Below, one piece after another: positions 22,532 through 33,789 of a stretch of 64,000 nucleotides of DNA. The position numbers and the translations under genes were made by a program. A model generated the notes under the pieces. The model made no database searches. It saw nothing but the letters and a program-made list of their open reading frames with translations, and had not been told where the DNA came from. Within the stretch, counting starts at the first letter, position 1, and every line of letters begins with the position of its first letter. The stretch is from Trichuris trichiura (Eukaryota > Nematoda > Enoplea > Trichinellida > Trichuridae): the NCBI GenBank assembly GCA_037903355.1, contig JBAJFE010000014.1:5890001-5954000 (forward strand), written 5' to 3'.

Positions 22532-22702
22532 ATACAAATTGTTCTGTATTTTCTCTTACAATTTGCTCATCCATCCGTTGGTAGGGCACTTTGAAGTTTA
22601 CTTACAGATACATCCAACAGGCCAAACCCGTGAATCTGAAGATCTACTATGAAACTATTCAAGCCTGTTAAAAGACATCCTGTCTTTCGAGAGAATATGA
22701 TT

Positions 22703-23217
22703 CAAGATTTCAGAATTGTATGCGTGGAAAAAGGGAAAAACATAAGAAAAATAATCAAAAAAATATTCTTCAGAAAATGAAAAAAGGTAAAGCACAGACA
22801 CAAAATAATGCTGCAATAAGACAGAACAAGGAGGAAAAAAAGCGAATAACTTAACCCCATACTACTAAAAACTTGAAAGAAGAAAATGAAAGTAAGAACA
22901 ACAAGCGCGACAATATTGATGTACCTCACCGTTATGCGATCGTTAAGCGGTCCTCGTCCTCCTTCAGTTAACCTCCCTAACATTGGCAAACTTAACCTAC
23001 TTTTACATCACGCTTCACCAGGCTTTGACTGACCATCCCATTCTGCGTTGTGCTTCCGCCGAGGACGGCTTCTAGGGCAGTTGCTCTGAAGCTGATCCAG
23101 CCACGTGTGTGTGTAGTCTCGACAGGTCAAAGTTCCACTAACAGGCGCACACATGGCTTGGAAAGGCGTAGGAGCTCCTCCTAGGAGAAAAACTCGGTTG
23201 GAGGGCAACTCCTGCGT
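22703..23217. other. A-rich intergenic sequence
   Basis: A-rich, low-complexity stretch (about 22730-22900) with no credible gene. The hydrophobic minus frame across it is a composition artefact. Confidence 0.4.
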
Positions 23218-23255
23218 GCGCTGACGACGGCTCAAGTGTGAGCCAAAAGCTTCGC
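23218..23255 (+). ncRNA. Hammerhead-like motif with mutated core
   Basis: GCG, CTGACGA, C, stem II GGCTCA/TGAGCC, AAA (G12 changed to A), AGCT, T, CGC. The fold is preserved, but loss of G12 should abolish cleavage. An AATAAA follows at about 23293. Confidence 0.5.
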
Positions 23256-23906
23256 CAAACTTTCGTTTTGGTTTGCTCGCCTTGAACGAGATTAATAAAG
23301 GTTTTCACTTATTTGACTCGTTTTCTTGGCAACTTCGAACGGGAAAAATCGATGTACACTTCTTTAAAAAAAATTCGACCCGTTACAAGCTTTTCGCTTT
23401 TACAGCGCAACAATAGAACAAAAAGAAAACCCTAGAAGAAAAAAAACCTCAGAAGTCAAGTCAACTTTTAAATATCACTTTTTAAAAATACTGAAGAACT
23501 ACCGAAATACTCATCTTTGGACCTACTAGGCTGAACACAGGATCCGGAGGTCCCGAAAGCATCGATTTGCTATCAGTAGACCAAATAAACCGTCGCCCTC
23601 TATAACGAAAACCTGCACGCCCTTCACAAGAGCTCGTTTTCCATTAAAAGTGCCTATACTGCACATGTTAAACCCAGCAGCAGCTTGAAGATAACAAAAC
23701 CCAACCTATGCTCTTTATTCACCGCATCACCAAAAGATTAAAATGATACCGCGAACGAGCGCTACACATGGCCAAGCTGGAAGAACGTAAAAGCTGGATT
23801 AAACCACAGCCGTTTAAACAGCTGTTTGGAACAAATCAGCTGAGTTTGTATGAAAACTCATTGTTGCTTCAGCCGATGGGCAAAACATGGTATAAGAAAA
23901 AAGCTC

Positions 23907-26900
23907 TCATGACAGCAGATCCAAGCCAGAGCCCGGAGTTCCGTGGTTAACTGTGTTTACACATTGATTGGAAGACGGCAGAGGCGATGACTGGTTAACA
24001 CGCTGCATTTTCTGGCGATTCTGCTCCTGTAGTTCATTCATACTGAGCGCGTTCTGCTTCCGCGGTTTGTTCTCCAACGACAGGCAGTTCAAATCAAGAC
24101 CTATTTTATGGATATCTGACCATGTGTCCGGGAGCTTCTGCAAAGATGGAAAAATAAAAAAAGATAATCATTGTAATTAAAAAATGTGGGCTTCTCGTTA
24201 TGGGATGAAACGCCAAATTGCGGAGGTGAGGCAAACAATTCGTCTAAAACTATAAATTCGGCCAAAATACAAGAAATAGAGCTTTCGGAACTTGCTCCGC
24301 CCTCAGCGCTTTTAGATTCTTTTAAACGGGTTGTTCGCCATGCCTTCTACGAAAGGGCTCACTAGTCAAAACAAGGCTAACCCATCACTGTCAGATAAAG
24401 AGACTATTACCCTCTCAGGAGGTTTCAAAGTACTGGTGGTTTCTGCAGCCACTGGAATGCAAGGCACTTGCGAAGGTAAACTACAAATTGAGCCAAAATC
24501 GAAAGGGTCGCTCAAAACTCCAGCGTTCGATTCAAACGCTTTTGATGACTGAAGGCAAGTTGGCGTCATTGGATCCACAGGAAACGTCTGGAAGCAATCG
24601 GTTTACAGAGCAATAGTATTACAGTAAGCATTACATGCTGCTTCATTTCCTGCGAACTGGCATCACTGCCTGCAAACGAAGTGAAGTCAACACAAGCAGC
24701 CCTGAAACGTATTTCATTGAGCTGGGAGAAACCATGACCATCTTACCCAATGTCAAATTTCTTCTCATCTGGTTCAGGAGCTTTTGACGACGAGACAAAA
24801 TTGGAAAACTCGTCGATGCCTATGCTGCTGCCCACTTTTTCTCCAGGCCAGTCACTGGTACCGATTTTTGCCGCAGGCGCGTCACACACTTCTACCAAAA
24901 GCTTAGGACCCGGGACTGAAGTTACCTCTTGAAAACCTGAGGTCTTCACGTTTGTGCTTATCGTTGGAGGAGATGGCAGGCGGGGTATCTGAGCAGCAGA
25001 CCCAAACGTCGAAGCGTTTTTTGTCAACACATGACGACTTGAGCTGTCAGCAAAATCATGCTCACTTGATCTGGGATCAAACTGGCCAACAGTGTCAGAA
25101 TCGCTGCACGGGAACGTAAATTCTTGTTGTTTCTTTCTGTCGCAACATTCATTATTAGAACTAAAAATAACATTCGCCATGTCAAAAGTAATTATTCAGC
25201 AAATGAACAAAAACTTTACATGACAATACGTGCATCAAGAGCGAATATCACTGAGGCAGATTAGAGACAATTTTGCAGCTCAATCTGCAGGTATGAAGTT
25301 CGAATTTTTCGCTCAACATTAGGTCTACATAACCGCTTGCAATTTCGAAAGGCATTTTCAAATGATTCCACGTTAAATTTCCCCTCCGAAGTTTGAAAAG
25401 TTTTACTAGCTATGTTTTATGTACTAGCCCTATGTTACACTGAGTATCGAAACAGTAGTTACGCTATTGGCGGATCCTGTAAGGTTGAATAAATGTAGCA
25501 CCGTTTTGTGTGAGTAAACAAGAACAATTAAACTGTCCTTGACGTCAGGACGCCGCGCACCGCAACGAGGAACGCAAGATTAGGATAGTTAACAGGTGCA
25601 CTGTATGTTGAATCCCAACGTCTAGTCGCTATATGGACCCAATTTACAAACTAAAGGGTGCCCCTGACTTTAATGGTTTGATAGCGGAGCACATTTGCTT
25701 TGAAATTTGTATTTTGTTATTTATATGTACGTACAAGAGATAGCTATTGGGCCAGATTTGCGAAAGCTGATCAACAGGTTCAAGTGCCTTTGCTAATTAA
25801 AGAGAAATGTACTGAAGAAAACAGAAGAGTATAGAAACAGAATTTGGTGACTTCCTAACGCAGCCTACTTCTGACACGTCATTAATCATCACAGGGGTTC
25901 CTTCTTCCATCCATCATTGAGTTAACCAGAGGAAAAACTTCATCGGGTTGTCGCTATGGCATTATTGTTGTAATGCAGTCATCGACTAGGGACATCGAAC
26001 GGATCACTGACCTTTCGTATAAGTAAGCATATTAATGTAACTGCCATATGTATAGCTTTATACTGTTAACTCTGGAACAGAACTGTTGCACTATAAAGCA
26101 GTCTTGTAGGACACGATTTTTCTAAAGTGCGAACTAATTCAAAATTTTAATCATGTTAAGACAAGTTCCATAAACTTCTGAGGTTCAATGAATTCTAAAC
26201 ATCAGTATGGCTTCGTAACAGTTGGTCATATCCAATTCGCTGCGAGGACCTCCCATCGTGGCAGTTAGCCTTGCCTATGCTGAACTCAGTTTAATAAGGA
26301 GCGGTTCAACTTCATCTTAGTACAAGTAATAACTTAAAAGTATATGAATGACGGCATTTAACTAATGTGTGGCTGAAGGAGATCAGCAGCAAACTACCGC
26401 CTCCGCAGTTTCGTTCGGCATTACGAGCACTGATTAGGCGTTTCGACTTGAGATGGTATCGATTTGCGATGGAACGCTTGGAACGAAATGCATCTTAAGT
26501 CGGAGGAATCACTATACGAGGTACTAACTAATAAAATGATACGAACTGTTTGCCTATTGCATAAAACAAGGCGGCCTACAAGGTTGCCTGAAACCTCCTC
26601 ACTCCGCTAATTTTTCGCACAGCACACTTTCTTGATGGGGCGGACACCAAAAACTCCGTTATTCTTTCGTCACTTTTATATTTCATCAATAAATCTGTTT
26701 CTTGCCTATGAAAAATCAAAACATGCATGCGCGATACGAGTAATCTCCTATTCCTCCTCCTATAGAAAAGACTGCCTACTAAACCGTTCGCATGTGCAGC
26801 GCTTTGCCATTTTTTGCCTCAACATATCGCATTTAAAAATACTACGGTCATAAGTTTTCGTACAATACACACTATCGTTGCAGTTTAGTTTCATAGAAAA

Positions 26901-29900
26901 AGAGATACACGCAAAATAACTCCTTATTGCACCAGAACAGTAACATCTAACTAAGAACCCTTATAAGCTTGCTCAGGAAGATGATTTTCCACAAACGCAC
27001 ACTTGCAAAGAAACAATAGCTGATCCTAAACATCTCGATTTCAGTTGTTTGTTACGAAAGCTATGCCGCGCTATCCCCAGTAAACTTTAACATTACTACT
27101 GAGGTACACACAGCTAATTACTAAGATTACATTAATCCCTATTAGAACGGCAGAACCATTCACTGACAATTCAAATCTTAAAAACGTCATGTAGAACTCA
27201 TAATTCTATTGTTGCAAAAATATCCCGTTATGACAAAGAACAAAACTGCGGTAAGCGGAACTCTCGGGCGAGGTTTCCATCTGCTGAAAAATGAAGATCT
27301 CACCCGAAAGCTACGGCTCCCGCAGTTTCGTTCTTTGTTATAGCGGCACATTTCCGCAGCAATAAAATCACAGTAAAACCTCTGAAGTTGACCACCACCA
27401 TGAGTTGACCGAGTTTTTGCAGCTTGGTTAACTGGCCCGCACGTATTCAAATGGAAGGTTGACATCTACATGTCGACCACCCCTGCAAGTTGCATACTGA
27501 CTATTTTTACACTAACCATCTCTGTAAGTCGTACGTTAACTTGCTTTCTATAACTCGACCAGTGAAGTCCGCCCTACACTGTGGGATCGAAGATTTAGGC
27601 TTTGCTCCCTAGATGTATTGCTTTTTCTTTAGCATAATTTTTTTCATCCTGGGTTAGGTCGGACGTCTAACTGTTTATGTAGGGAATGGCGTTTTAATAC
27701 AGGCGCGCATTTTGGGCTAACCCTTTTGTAGTTGTCACTCAATTGTAGTGCTTTCCGATTCAGTAAAGAAACGAACACAACAGTTTTAGGAAAATTTTTT
27801 CAACGTGAAGTGTTGGTATAGGAGGCACTCCTACAAACGTGAGTACTTGCTGAGATATGTTGAGAGAAGCGGAAATACACAGCGGAAAAAGAGAAAAACT
27901 CCCGATCAAGTCAGTGAAGCCACGTCACGCTGGTTCAAATAAATGAGGGCAGTTAACGTATGCATCTCCGATCCAATAATCAAATAAGTTGCTGGAAAAT
28001 TCAGGGTAGCAGGTTTCTAAGGATCAAATGGTTGTTTCGTTGGTTCGAACAATTTAAACTGCGACACGAGATCACCCAGAAAGTCTTTTGTGGCGAACCC
28101 AATAAAGCAACACTCGAATTGAGTGCGGACTATTTTTCAAGGCGACGCTTGACAGAAGCTGCGTCATGAAAGGCGAAAAATGCTCGAACGGAAAACTTTC
28201 CAAAAAACATTTCACGGTTCTGCTTTGCGCAAGCTCAAATGGAGAGAAACTAAAGCCCTTGGTGACTACTAAATCAGCAAAGCTAAACGCATGCAAGAAC
28301 TTGAAGGCTAAAAACCTCCCTGTCACATGGACATCAAACAAATGTGTATGGGTGACTACTGCCCTGTTTGAGGGCTGAGTAAGGGGTATAGACCGAGAAA
28401 TGAAGAAGAAGAAGAAGAAACAGTCTACATTACTGACGGTGTACAACTGCTCCTGCCACCGACAAGTAAATCATCTGACAAACGTAACACTGAAACTTCT
28501 GCTTCTAAACACCACCTCAAAAATTCAGCTTCTTGACCAAAACATAATGAAAGCATTTTACACGTATTACGGGAGCCCAACTTCTGCAGTGGATCATTAC
28601 TAAAACAAACCTGTGGATGGCATGTGGAAACAACTTTATCTGCTGCATCAGTCAGCGCTCTGGATGCTGTTCTGTGGATCAGTTCTACTCAGAATAAAGT
28701 TAAACCAGAAATGGTACAGAAATGCTTCAAGAAAGCTAGATTTGTCACAACCCAAGAGCATGAAATTATAGCTGCCTCAGGTAATCCCTCTTCCCTTCCA
28801 TGGTAGAATTCGAAGGTGTAGACTTCTAACGTTTTGCTGCAGTGCACGATGAAGTGGCAACCTGTAACGAACCTGATCTAGAAGCTGTTTTCCAAGCGAT
28901 ATTGGCCGAAGTATGAGACAGCGTAGAAGTACACGAAGCAGCTGGGGAAGTGGAAGGAGCAAGTGAGGATGATATTGGAATTGCAAAAGCTCTGAAGAGA
29001 ACGCCTGGGATTTCATAACGTGGTTAAAGTCATTTACTGCCGAAAAATACCCAGACACGCTGACTGGAGTGGCCAGCGCTGAGACTTCTTATTTATCAGC
29101 AACTATATTTGTAACAAGAATAAAACGCAGACCAAAACTGATTCTTTTTTCAGAAAGAAGGATTAAACCATGACAAAAAAATTATTGAATGCATTGACTT
29201 TGGACGATACTGCATGAAAGACTACATCGAGTTTTGATAAGGTAAGATTTTTCATATTCTCGGGAAAAAAAGTGCACAAGAAAGTAAAGTATACGAGGGT
29301 ACTGGTACAGTAGGCCTAACCTCATACATTCACTGTCTCTCTATGTTGACCAATTTGTCCAAGTCCTTTGGATGGTCAACTTCCAGACGTTCTACTATAT
29401 GTGCTCTCCACGAAGTTCCCTCATCCCGTACCGAAAAGCTATGTCTTGATCTTGAAAACTATTTTTTATAAGCCGAGCTCCAACTCAGTTTTTTTCATTT
29501 GTGAGTGGTCAGTCAGTGTAGTCTTACTAGAACTGAGGGCAGTTCCAAATGACGCCAGTCAGTTGACTAACTAAAATTGAATTCTGATCCGCAAGAATTA
29601 AAAAATTTATTACAAAATCCCTAACTTACACTTAAGGAATAACTTACTGAGATGAACTATCAGCAGAGCTACCGTCTGAGCGACTGTGCACACGTGATCC
29701 AAGCTCTTCATCGTTTACATTACATTGCGAGGGCCGCTGCGACCACATTTCTGAAAAAGAATACCGGTATGGCCTCAACATCGACCGGAATAACAATTTA
29801 CGAAGGTTATTTGATCTGTATTCGTTGCTCGAAATTCCTACGTACTGGCTTTTGTTGTATCGAGCAATCTTCCTTTCCCGCTGCAGCCGCTCGTCATCTT

Positions 29901-32428
29901 GCAACAATTCAATTACCTCTTTTACTCGATGTCGTACTAAACAAACGGTCTGATGCCTTAGTTACGCTGTCAGACTGCATCAACGTACTCTTTTGTCCTT
30001 GATCACGATCGCGTTCGTCCATATATTGATAGCTTTCCAGAATTCTCAAATCATACATCCGTTCCCGAGCATTGGAAATAACCCTCTCTGAACCATTTCG
30101 GATCAAATACTCCAATAAAATCAACGACTATAACGAAAACACTTGAAAACTAACCTGATAGTAAAGCAAGAGAAATTTAACCTTTGCAAATAAGTTACGC
30201 TTCAGTAATTTCGAATGAACAAGGTTGAATGCAAGAACAAAGAGCTAACATGAATGGCTGCTAATCATAATTCAGGCTACCATTTTAAGTTTTACGCACG
30301 AGCAACTTCACTTTCTTTTGCTCTTACATTTCCAGAATAAAGCTACTATTAGATTGGTCGAATCAGCGCCACTCGTTATATATTTCCATTTTCGCGTTTA
30401 ACAAACGTACGCGTTACTTTTATTTGGCATGGTAGTTTCCATTCCGAAGAATATATTGTCCTTAACGTTCAATGCGCCAACAGACCCATTCCAGCTAAAA
30501 ATTGCGTGAGCAGATTGATAAACTTTTTGGAAGCTACTTTCGATAGCCTGTTGACATGCATACATTTTCTGCTGATCTAAAGACTGGAAAGCTGTGAAAA
30601 GGTGGAAGTCAATGGGCAACAGGTCCAGAAAATATGAAGGATGAGTGAGGACATCGTCGCCCTATTCATCCAGTTTCTGGCGCGTCCTTGAACAACCGTC
30701 TGACCGTGCACTGTCATGCAAACGTATTGGCCATTGTCAATTGACTTACTTCGCCCATATTCCTGAGAACTTTTTGAATTCAACTTGCAACTCGTAACAA
30801 CACATGTCTGCGATGGTTCGTCTTGGTTCAAAGAACCTATAGAGTGCATCATTTCCATGGTACAAGACCAAAACGGAGAATGGCTAATTCTTTTTACCAT
30901 GGGTACCTAGTCTCGGAGAACTCCCTAGCGGACGGCGCTTACCCATCCACACACAAGACCCGTCGCTCCCTATTATTGCAAAGGTAGCGTCGTTGTCCGT
31001 CACATGTGAAAATCTGCAAGGTTCCTGTCGGGGAAGATGAATTAAATTCTTGTCATCATCTGAGCTTGCCAATTTGCTCATCAAACCATTCGCGAGGGAC
31101 ATACTTCATCAAAACTTTCCCTATTCGTCATAAGTACCATCCGACCATTCGGTAAGATACTCAAAGTCGCAATGCTAACTTCCCTGTGCAAGCTGCTAGC
31201 TCTGCTTCAACAGCCTATTTCCAAGCTACGTTTTCCCACGGAGTTCTCAATTCTCAACCGCTTCTTTTGGACGTCCTTATTGTTTTTGAAAATCGTTTTT
31301 ACTAATGGAAAAGGGAGCCATCATGCTAAACAGACCATTCGACAATGTTTTTTGCGAAGCACTAGCCCCTCTTTGGAATTCGTAAAACGAAGAGACCTGG
31401 AATTGGAGATTTTCCATTTCTGCTTTCAAAGCACAAGCCAGTAAGCTACGGCGCTGAAACTAAACAACAGAAAGGGAGAAAACATAAGCTTCTAAGACTC
31501 GGAAGCATGGAAGAGCGACAGTGCGTGAAAAGAGAAATTTAGCAACGCGAATCAGCACACTAAAGGTTAGCAAGGCATCAGTTCGACCAACCTAATAGTA
31601 TTCTTCAACTACATAATAGTCTGACGGTTTTCTTCCGCTTTCGTCGGCATGAAGCAAGCCAGAGAACGGAAACTGCTAACATGCCAATTCCATGAAGAAA
31701 CTTGCACCGTTTTGGCCTACTTCTGCGTGCAGTGAAGTGTAAACGCTCCATATGCAGCAAAACTGGTTTCTGCTGCGTGTCAGTCACAAAACTTTTCAGC
31801 ACTGTCCACGGAGGGCGGTACACAAAGCCGTTAAATACAAAGCTTTGAAATGGGAATCAACTTTCAGCCCGCCATAACTGACTTAAGTGAAAAAAGCGGG
31901 AAAGCTAGTACTAAAAGCCATTCGTCGTTTTGATACAAAAACAAACCAAAAAAGGACAAAAAATGGGTGCGTCCGTTTGTTTAGGAATTCAGGTGCTTAA
32001 ACTTAATAGGCTACTACGTTACGTAGTTCCAGAAACGTTCCTTAGAACAAAAAGTAACAATTACTTTGTAAACCCTAATCCAACTTCTCTTGTTCTCGTG
32101 AAACATTCTTTTCCACAGCATAGCCATTGCTTCAGAAAACTGATCGTAAACGTTCGTGGCATGAGCTATTTCTGACATCAGAGGGCCAGTTGGACCCCAA
32201 GGATCTTCGTTCGTCGCTTCCCGTACTTTCGACTCAATCTCAGTGTAATTCATCACAGCATTTTGCCTGCAACAAATTCGTAGACGTGATACTAGCCGAC
32301 CTAAACGTCGGCGACGCGCAATGCACAGAAACTTACACTTTGTCCGCCAGTTTACGGATTTCATAAGTGTTAAGTGTAGATGTTATGTTTGACGCGATAC
32401 TCTGAATTCCAGAAAGAAGATTCGCCAT
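23907..32428 (-). CDS. CLINT1: Clathrin interactor 1 / epsinR homologue (ENTH domain), 8 exons
   Basis: Adaptor for clathrin-coated vesicles between the trans-Golgi network and endosomes; the ENTH domain binds phosphoinositide and SNAREs, and the tail binds clathrin and adaptors. Exons 5' to 3': 32428-32337, 32266-32065, 30127-29989, 29936-29648, 25160-24747, 24701-24635, 24587-24411, 24137-23907. All are GT-AG with matched phases, 537 codons with the stop. The start MANLLSGIQSIASNI and KVQNAVMNYTEIESKVREAT open the ENTH domain. DPWGPTGPLMSEIA, LLEYLIRNGSERV, LQDDERLQRERK and KSQYVGISS follow. The tail has DPF at residues 428-430 (SDPFDFG) and ends with KLPDTWSDI, then IGLDLNCLSL, similar to the vertebrate C-terminal region. 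Exons 5-7 are less conserved, so their exact edges are less certain. Intron 4 (4.5 kb) holds a Tigger transposon; intron 2 holds a mariner relic. Confidence 0.9.
24277..24310 (-). ncRNA. Degenerate hammerhead-like relic
   Basis: Minus strand GCG, CTGAGGG, C, GGAGC..GTTCC, GAA, AGCT, C. The essential GA after CUGAN is lost and stem I no longer pairs. It lies in the last intron of the clathrin interactor gene. Confidence 0.35.
25161..27221. other. Intron 4 of clathrin interactor 1, no gene recognised
   Basis: About 2 kb of intron without recognisable exon or coding relic. Flanking exon phases fit without it. Confidence 0.4.
27222..27345. repeat. Small palindrome of hammerhead relics
   Basis: Inverted arms (ACAAAGAACAAAACTGCGG near 27233, and the complement near 27322-27345) each contain the 3' half of the hammerhead: plus strand CCCGAAAGCTACGG near 27301, minus strand CCCGAGAGTTCCGC near 27260. 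The CTGA strand survives only as CTGCTGAAAAATGA on the plus strand near 27283. It is interpreted as a decayed foldback of the same family as 52240-52500. Confidence 0.5.
27371..29397 (+). mobile_element. Tigger/pogo-type DNA transposon (decayed) in clathrin interactor intron 4
   Basis: The left end is CAGTAAAACCTCTGAAGTTG. The right end, read on the opposite strand, is AGTAGAACGTCTGGAAGTTG, giving TIRs of about 24 bp with 3-4 differences; the right flank continues TA. Plus-strand coding fragments run from about 27960 to 28800 in several frames: FLRIKWLFRWFEQFKLRHEI (HTH/DNA-binding end), SKKHFTVLLCASSNGEKLKPLV and TSNKCVWVTTALFEG (DDE core), NTTSKIQLLDQNIMKAFYTYY, and NKVKPEMVQKCFKKARF. This order is that of CENP-B-like/Tigger transposases. 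Numerous stops and shifts show it is dead. Confidence 0.8.
30398..31102 (-). pseudogene. mariner-like transposase relic in clathrin interactor intron 2
   Basis: Minus-strand fragments in at least three frames keep the mariner order. A VTDNDATF..-like block near 31000 stands in place of VTGDEKW, followed by a degraded central part. PIDFHLFTAFQSL near 30615-30580 stands in place of PSDYHLFRSL, then the typical C-terminal acidic/hydrophobic segment. It is heavily decayed. It is in the same orientation as the host gene. Confidence 0.6.
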
Positions 32429-33241
32429 CGATGCCTTCAGCAGTTAAGACATTTTAACATAACCGACGAAATTTGCATCTACAAAAGTTATTATGTGTTT
32501 GCAAGTTAACCAGGTACAAATGGGAGTGAGTAACAATAATGCATACATGTGTCCCTTGACACGGTTTAAGAGCTGCATTTTAAACTAAAAATACAGCGCG
32601 TCCGAGAGAAGTACTGGCTTGCATTAAAAATAGATTCTTTTTGTCCAGATGTATCTAACTTCGTAACTTAGCACACACGAAATATCTGCGGCTAACCGAT
32701 CCTTATTAGTAACTGCGGAGCTTCAGCGCAATCTATATCCTATCGTCAGTGCTGTACGTGGGATCTGGACAGACAGCATCGACATAGCTCGTCCCGAAGG
32801 CTCTGCAATCATTAATAAAACGTAGCTGCGCATGGAATGTTCGTCCGTAATAAGTTACGAAGCAATGCTGGCTTGTGACAAAAATGCCCTTGCGGTAGAA
32901 ACAGGCCCCTCCCCTTCGCTGAGCGAAAAAACATTGAATTCGTAAAAACGCCAATGTGAGTAAAAACATATTGTTTAAAGTGTTGGTGCAAAGCATTCTA
33001 AGTTCCTGTTTTGCACAATGATACATTTACCATTGTTTCCCAGAGCAGTGACTATCAGGGTGACGTTAATGAAGTCTGAAGGGTGCGAAGGTAGCCGCTT
33101 GAAGCTAAAGAAAACATGAGAGTGCGCTGGAAAACCGATGGTTACATGGAACTGTAGATGTTTCGCTTCGGTCAGTTCAATGTCAGGCAGTGGCAAAAGG
33201 CCAACTGACAGGTACAGGACAACTTGACGCTAGACGACTTG
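32429..33241. other. 5' flank of clathrin interactor 1
   Basis: Presumed promoter side of the minus-strand gene. No second gene, RNA or repeat recognised. Confidence 0.35.
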
Positions 33242-33785
33242 CCGCCGCAAACTTTTTGCCGCCATCTCCAAACGGTTGGTTCCGTTCTTCTCTGTTCCCC
33301 GTTATGTCCGTTTTGACGCTGCCATGACGGTGAACGAATGCCATTTTGAGTTAGACTTCCTGCGCTGTAACAACCTGCGACGGTTTGCTTCTGCTGGGTA
33401 GAAACAGGAGAAGAAAACGGCAGTTGTTATTGCGTGGGCCTTCATGCTGCTCAGCATAAAAATTGTGCAGTGTAAAGGCCGCTGCATTATTTTCGCGCAA
33501 TCCTGTTTCTGTGTTTAGCGTACAGGATGAATGAATCCGTCTACTGCAGCTCACGTCCGATGTGCCTTAGTTGCTTGCTGCCATTGTGCTGCACAGTTTT
33601 TACGCTGAGCAGCAAGAACAGCTTCACTTTTCCTCATCTGTTTCTACTCAGTAAAAGCAAACTGCTGTTACAGAGCATTAGGTCTTAATTCAAGATGGCA
33701 TTCATTCACCGTCATGGTAGCGTCGAAACAGCCATAATGGAAAATAGAGAAAAACGGAACCAGCCGCCGGGAGTTGGCGGCGATA
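33242..33785. repeat. Large MITE with ~230-bp inverted arms
   Basis: Left arm about 33242-33478 and right arm about 33545-33785 are inverted copies with moderate divergence. Shared words include GGTTGGTTCCGT, CCATGACGGTGAA, GAATGCCAT, GTAGAAACAG and GCTCAGC. Outer ends are GC-rich (GCCGCCA.../...TGGCGGC). Only about 65 bp separate the arms, and there is no coding capacity. It lies in the gap between two divergently transcribed host genes. Confidence 0.8.
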
Positions 33786-33789
33786 TGTC

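Larger units (their letters stand above)
20887..22689 (+). mobile_element. Penelope-like retroelement (RT + GIY-YIG) with 13-bp target duplication
   Basis: The element is flanked by a perfect direct repeat AGAGAATATGATT at 20874-20886 and 22690-22702. It begins with an inverted partial copy of its own 3' end (20889-20942, pairing with 22592-22650), a hallmark of PLE insertions. Then come a 5'-truncated coding region, the hammerhead (22491-22531) and a tail of about 160 bp ending CTGTCTTTCG. The N-terminal part of RT is missing, so this is a 5'-truncated, frameshifted but otherwise well preserved copy. It sits between the divergently placed ends of Lgl (5' side) and clathrin interactor 1 (3' side). 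Confidence 0.92.

Noticed and set aside
22702..22989. Hydrophobic minus-strand frame resembling a membrane protein
   Set aside because: Produced by an A-rich tract; the residues are almost only Phe, Leu, Ile and Ser with no motif.
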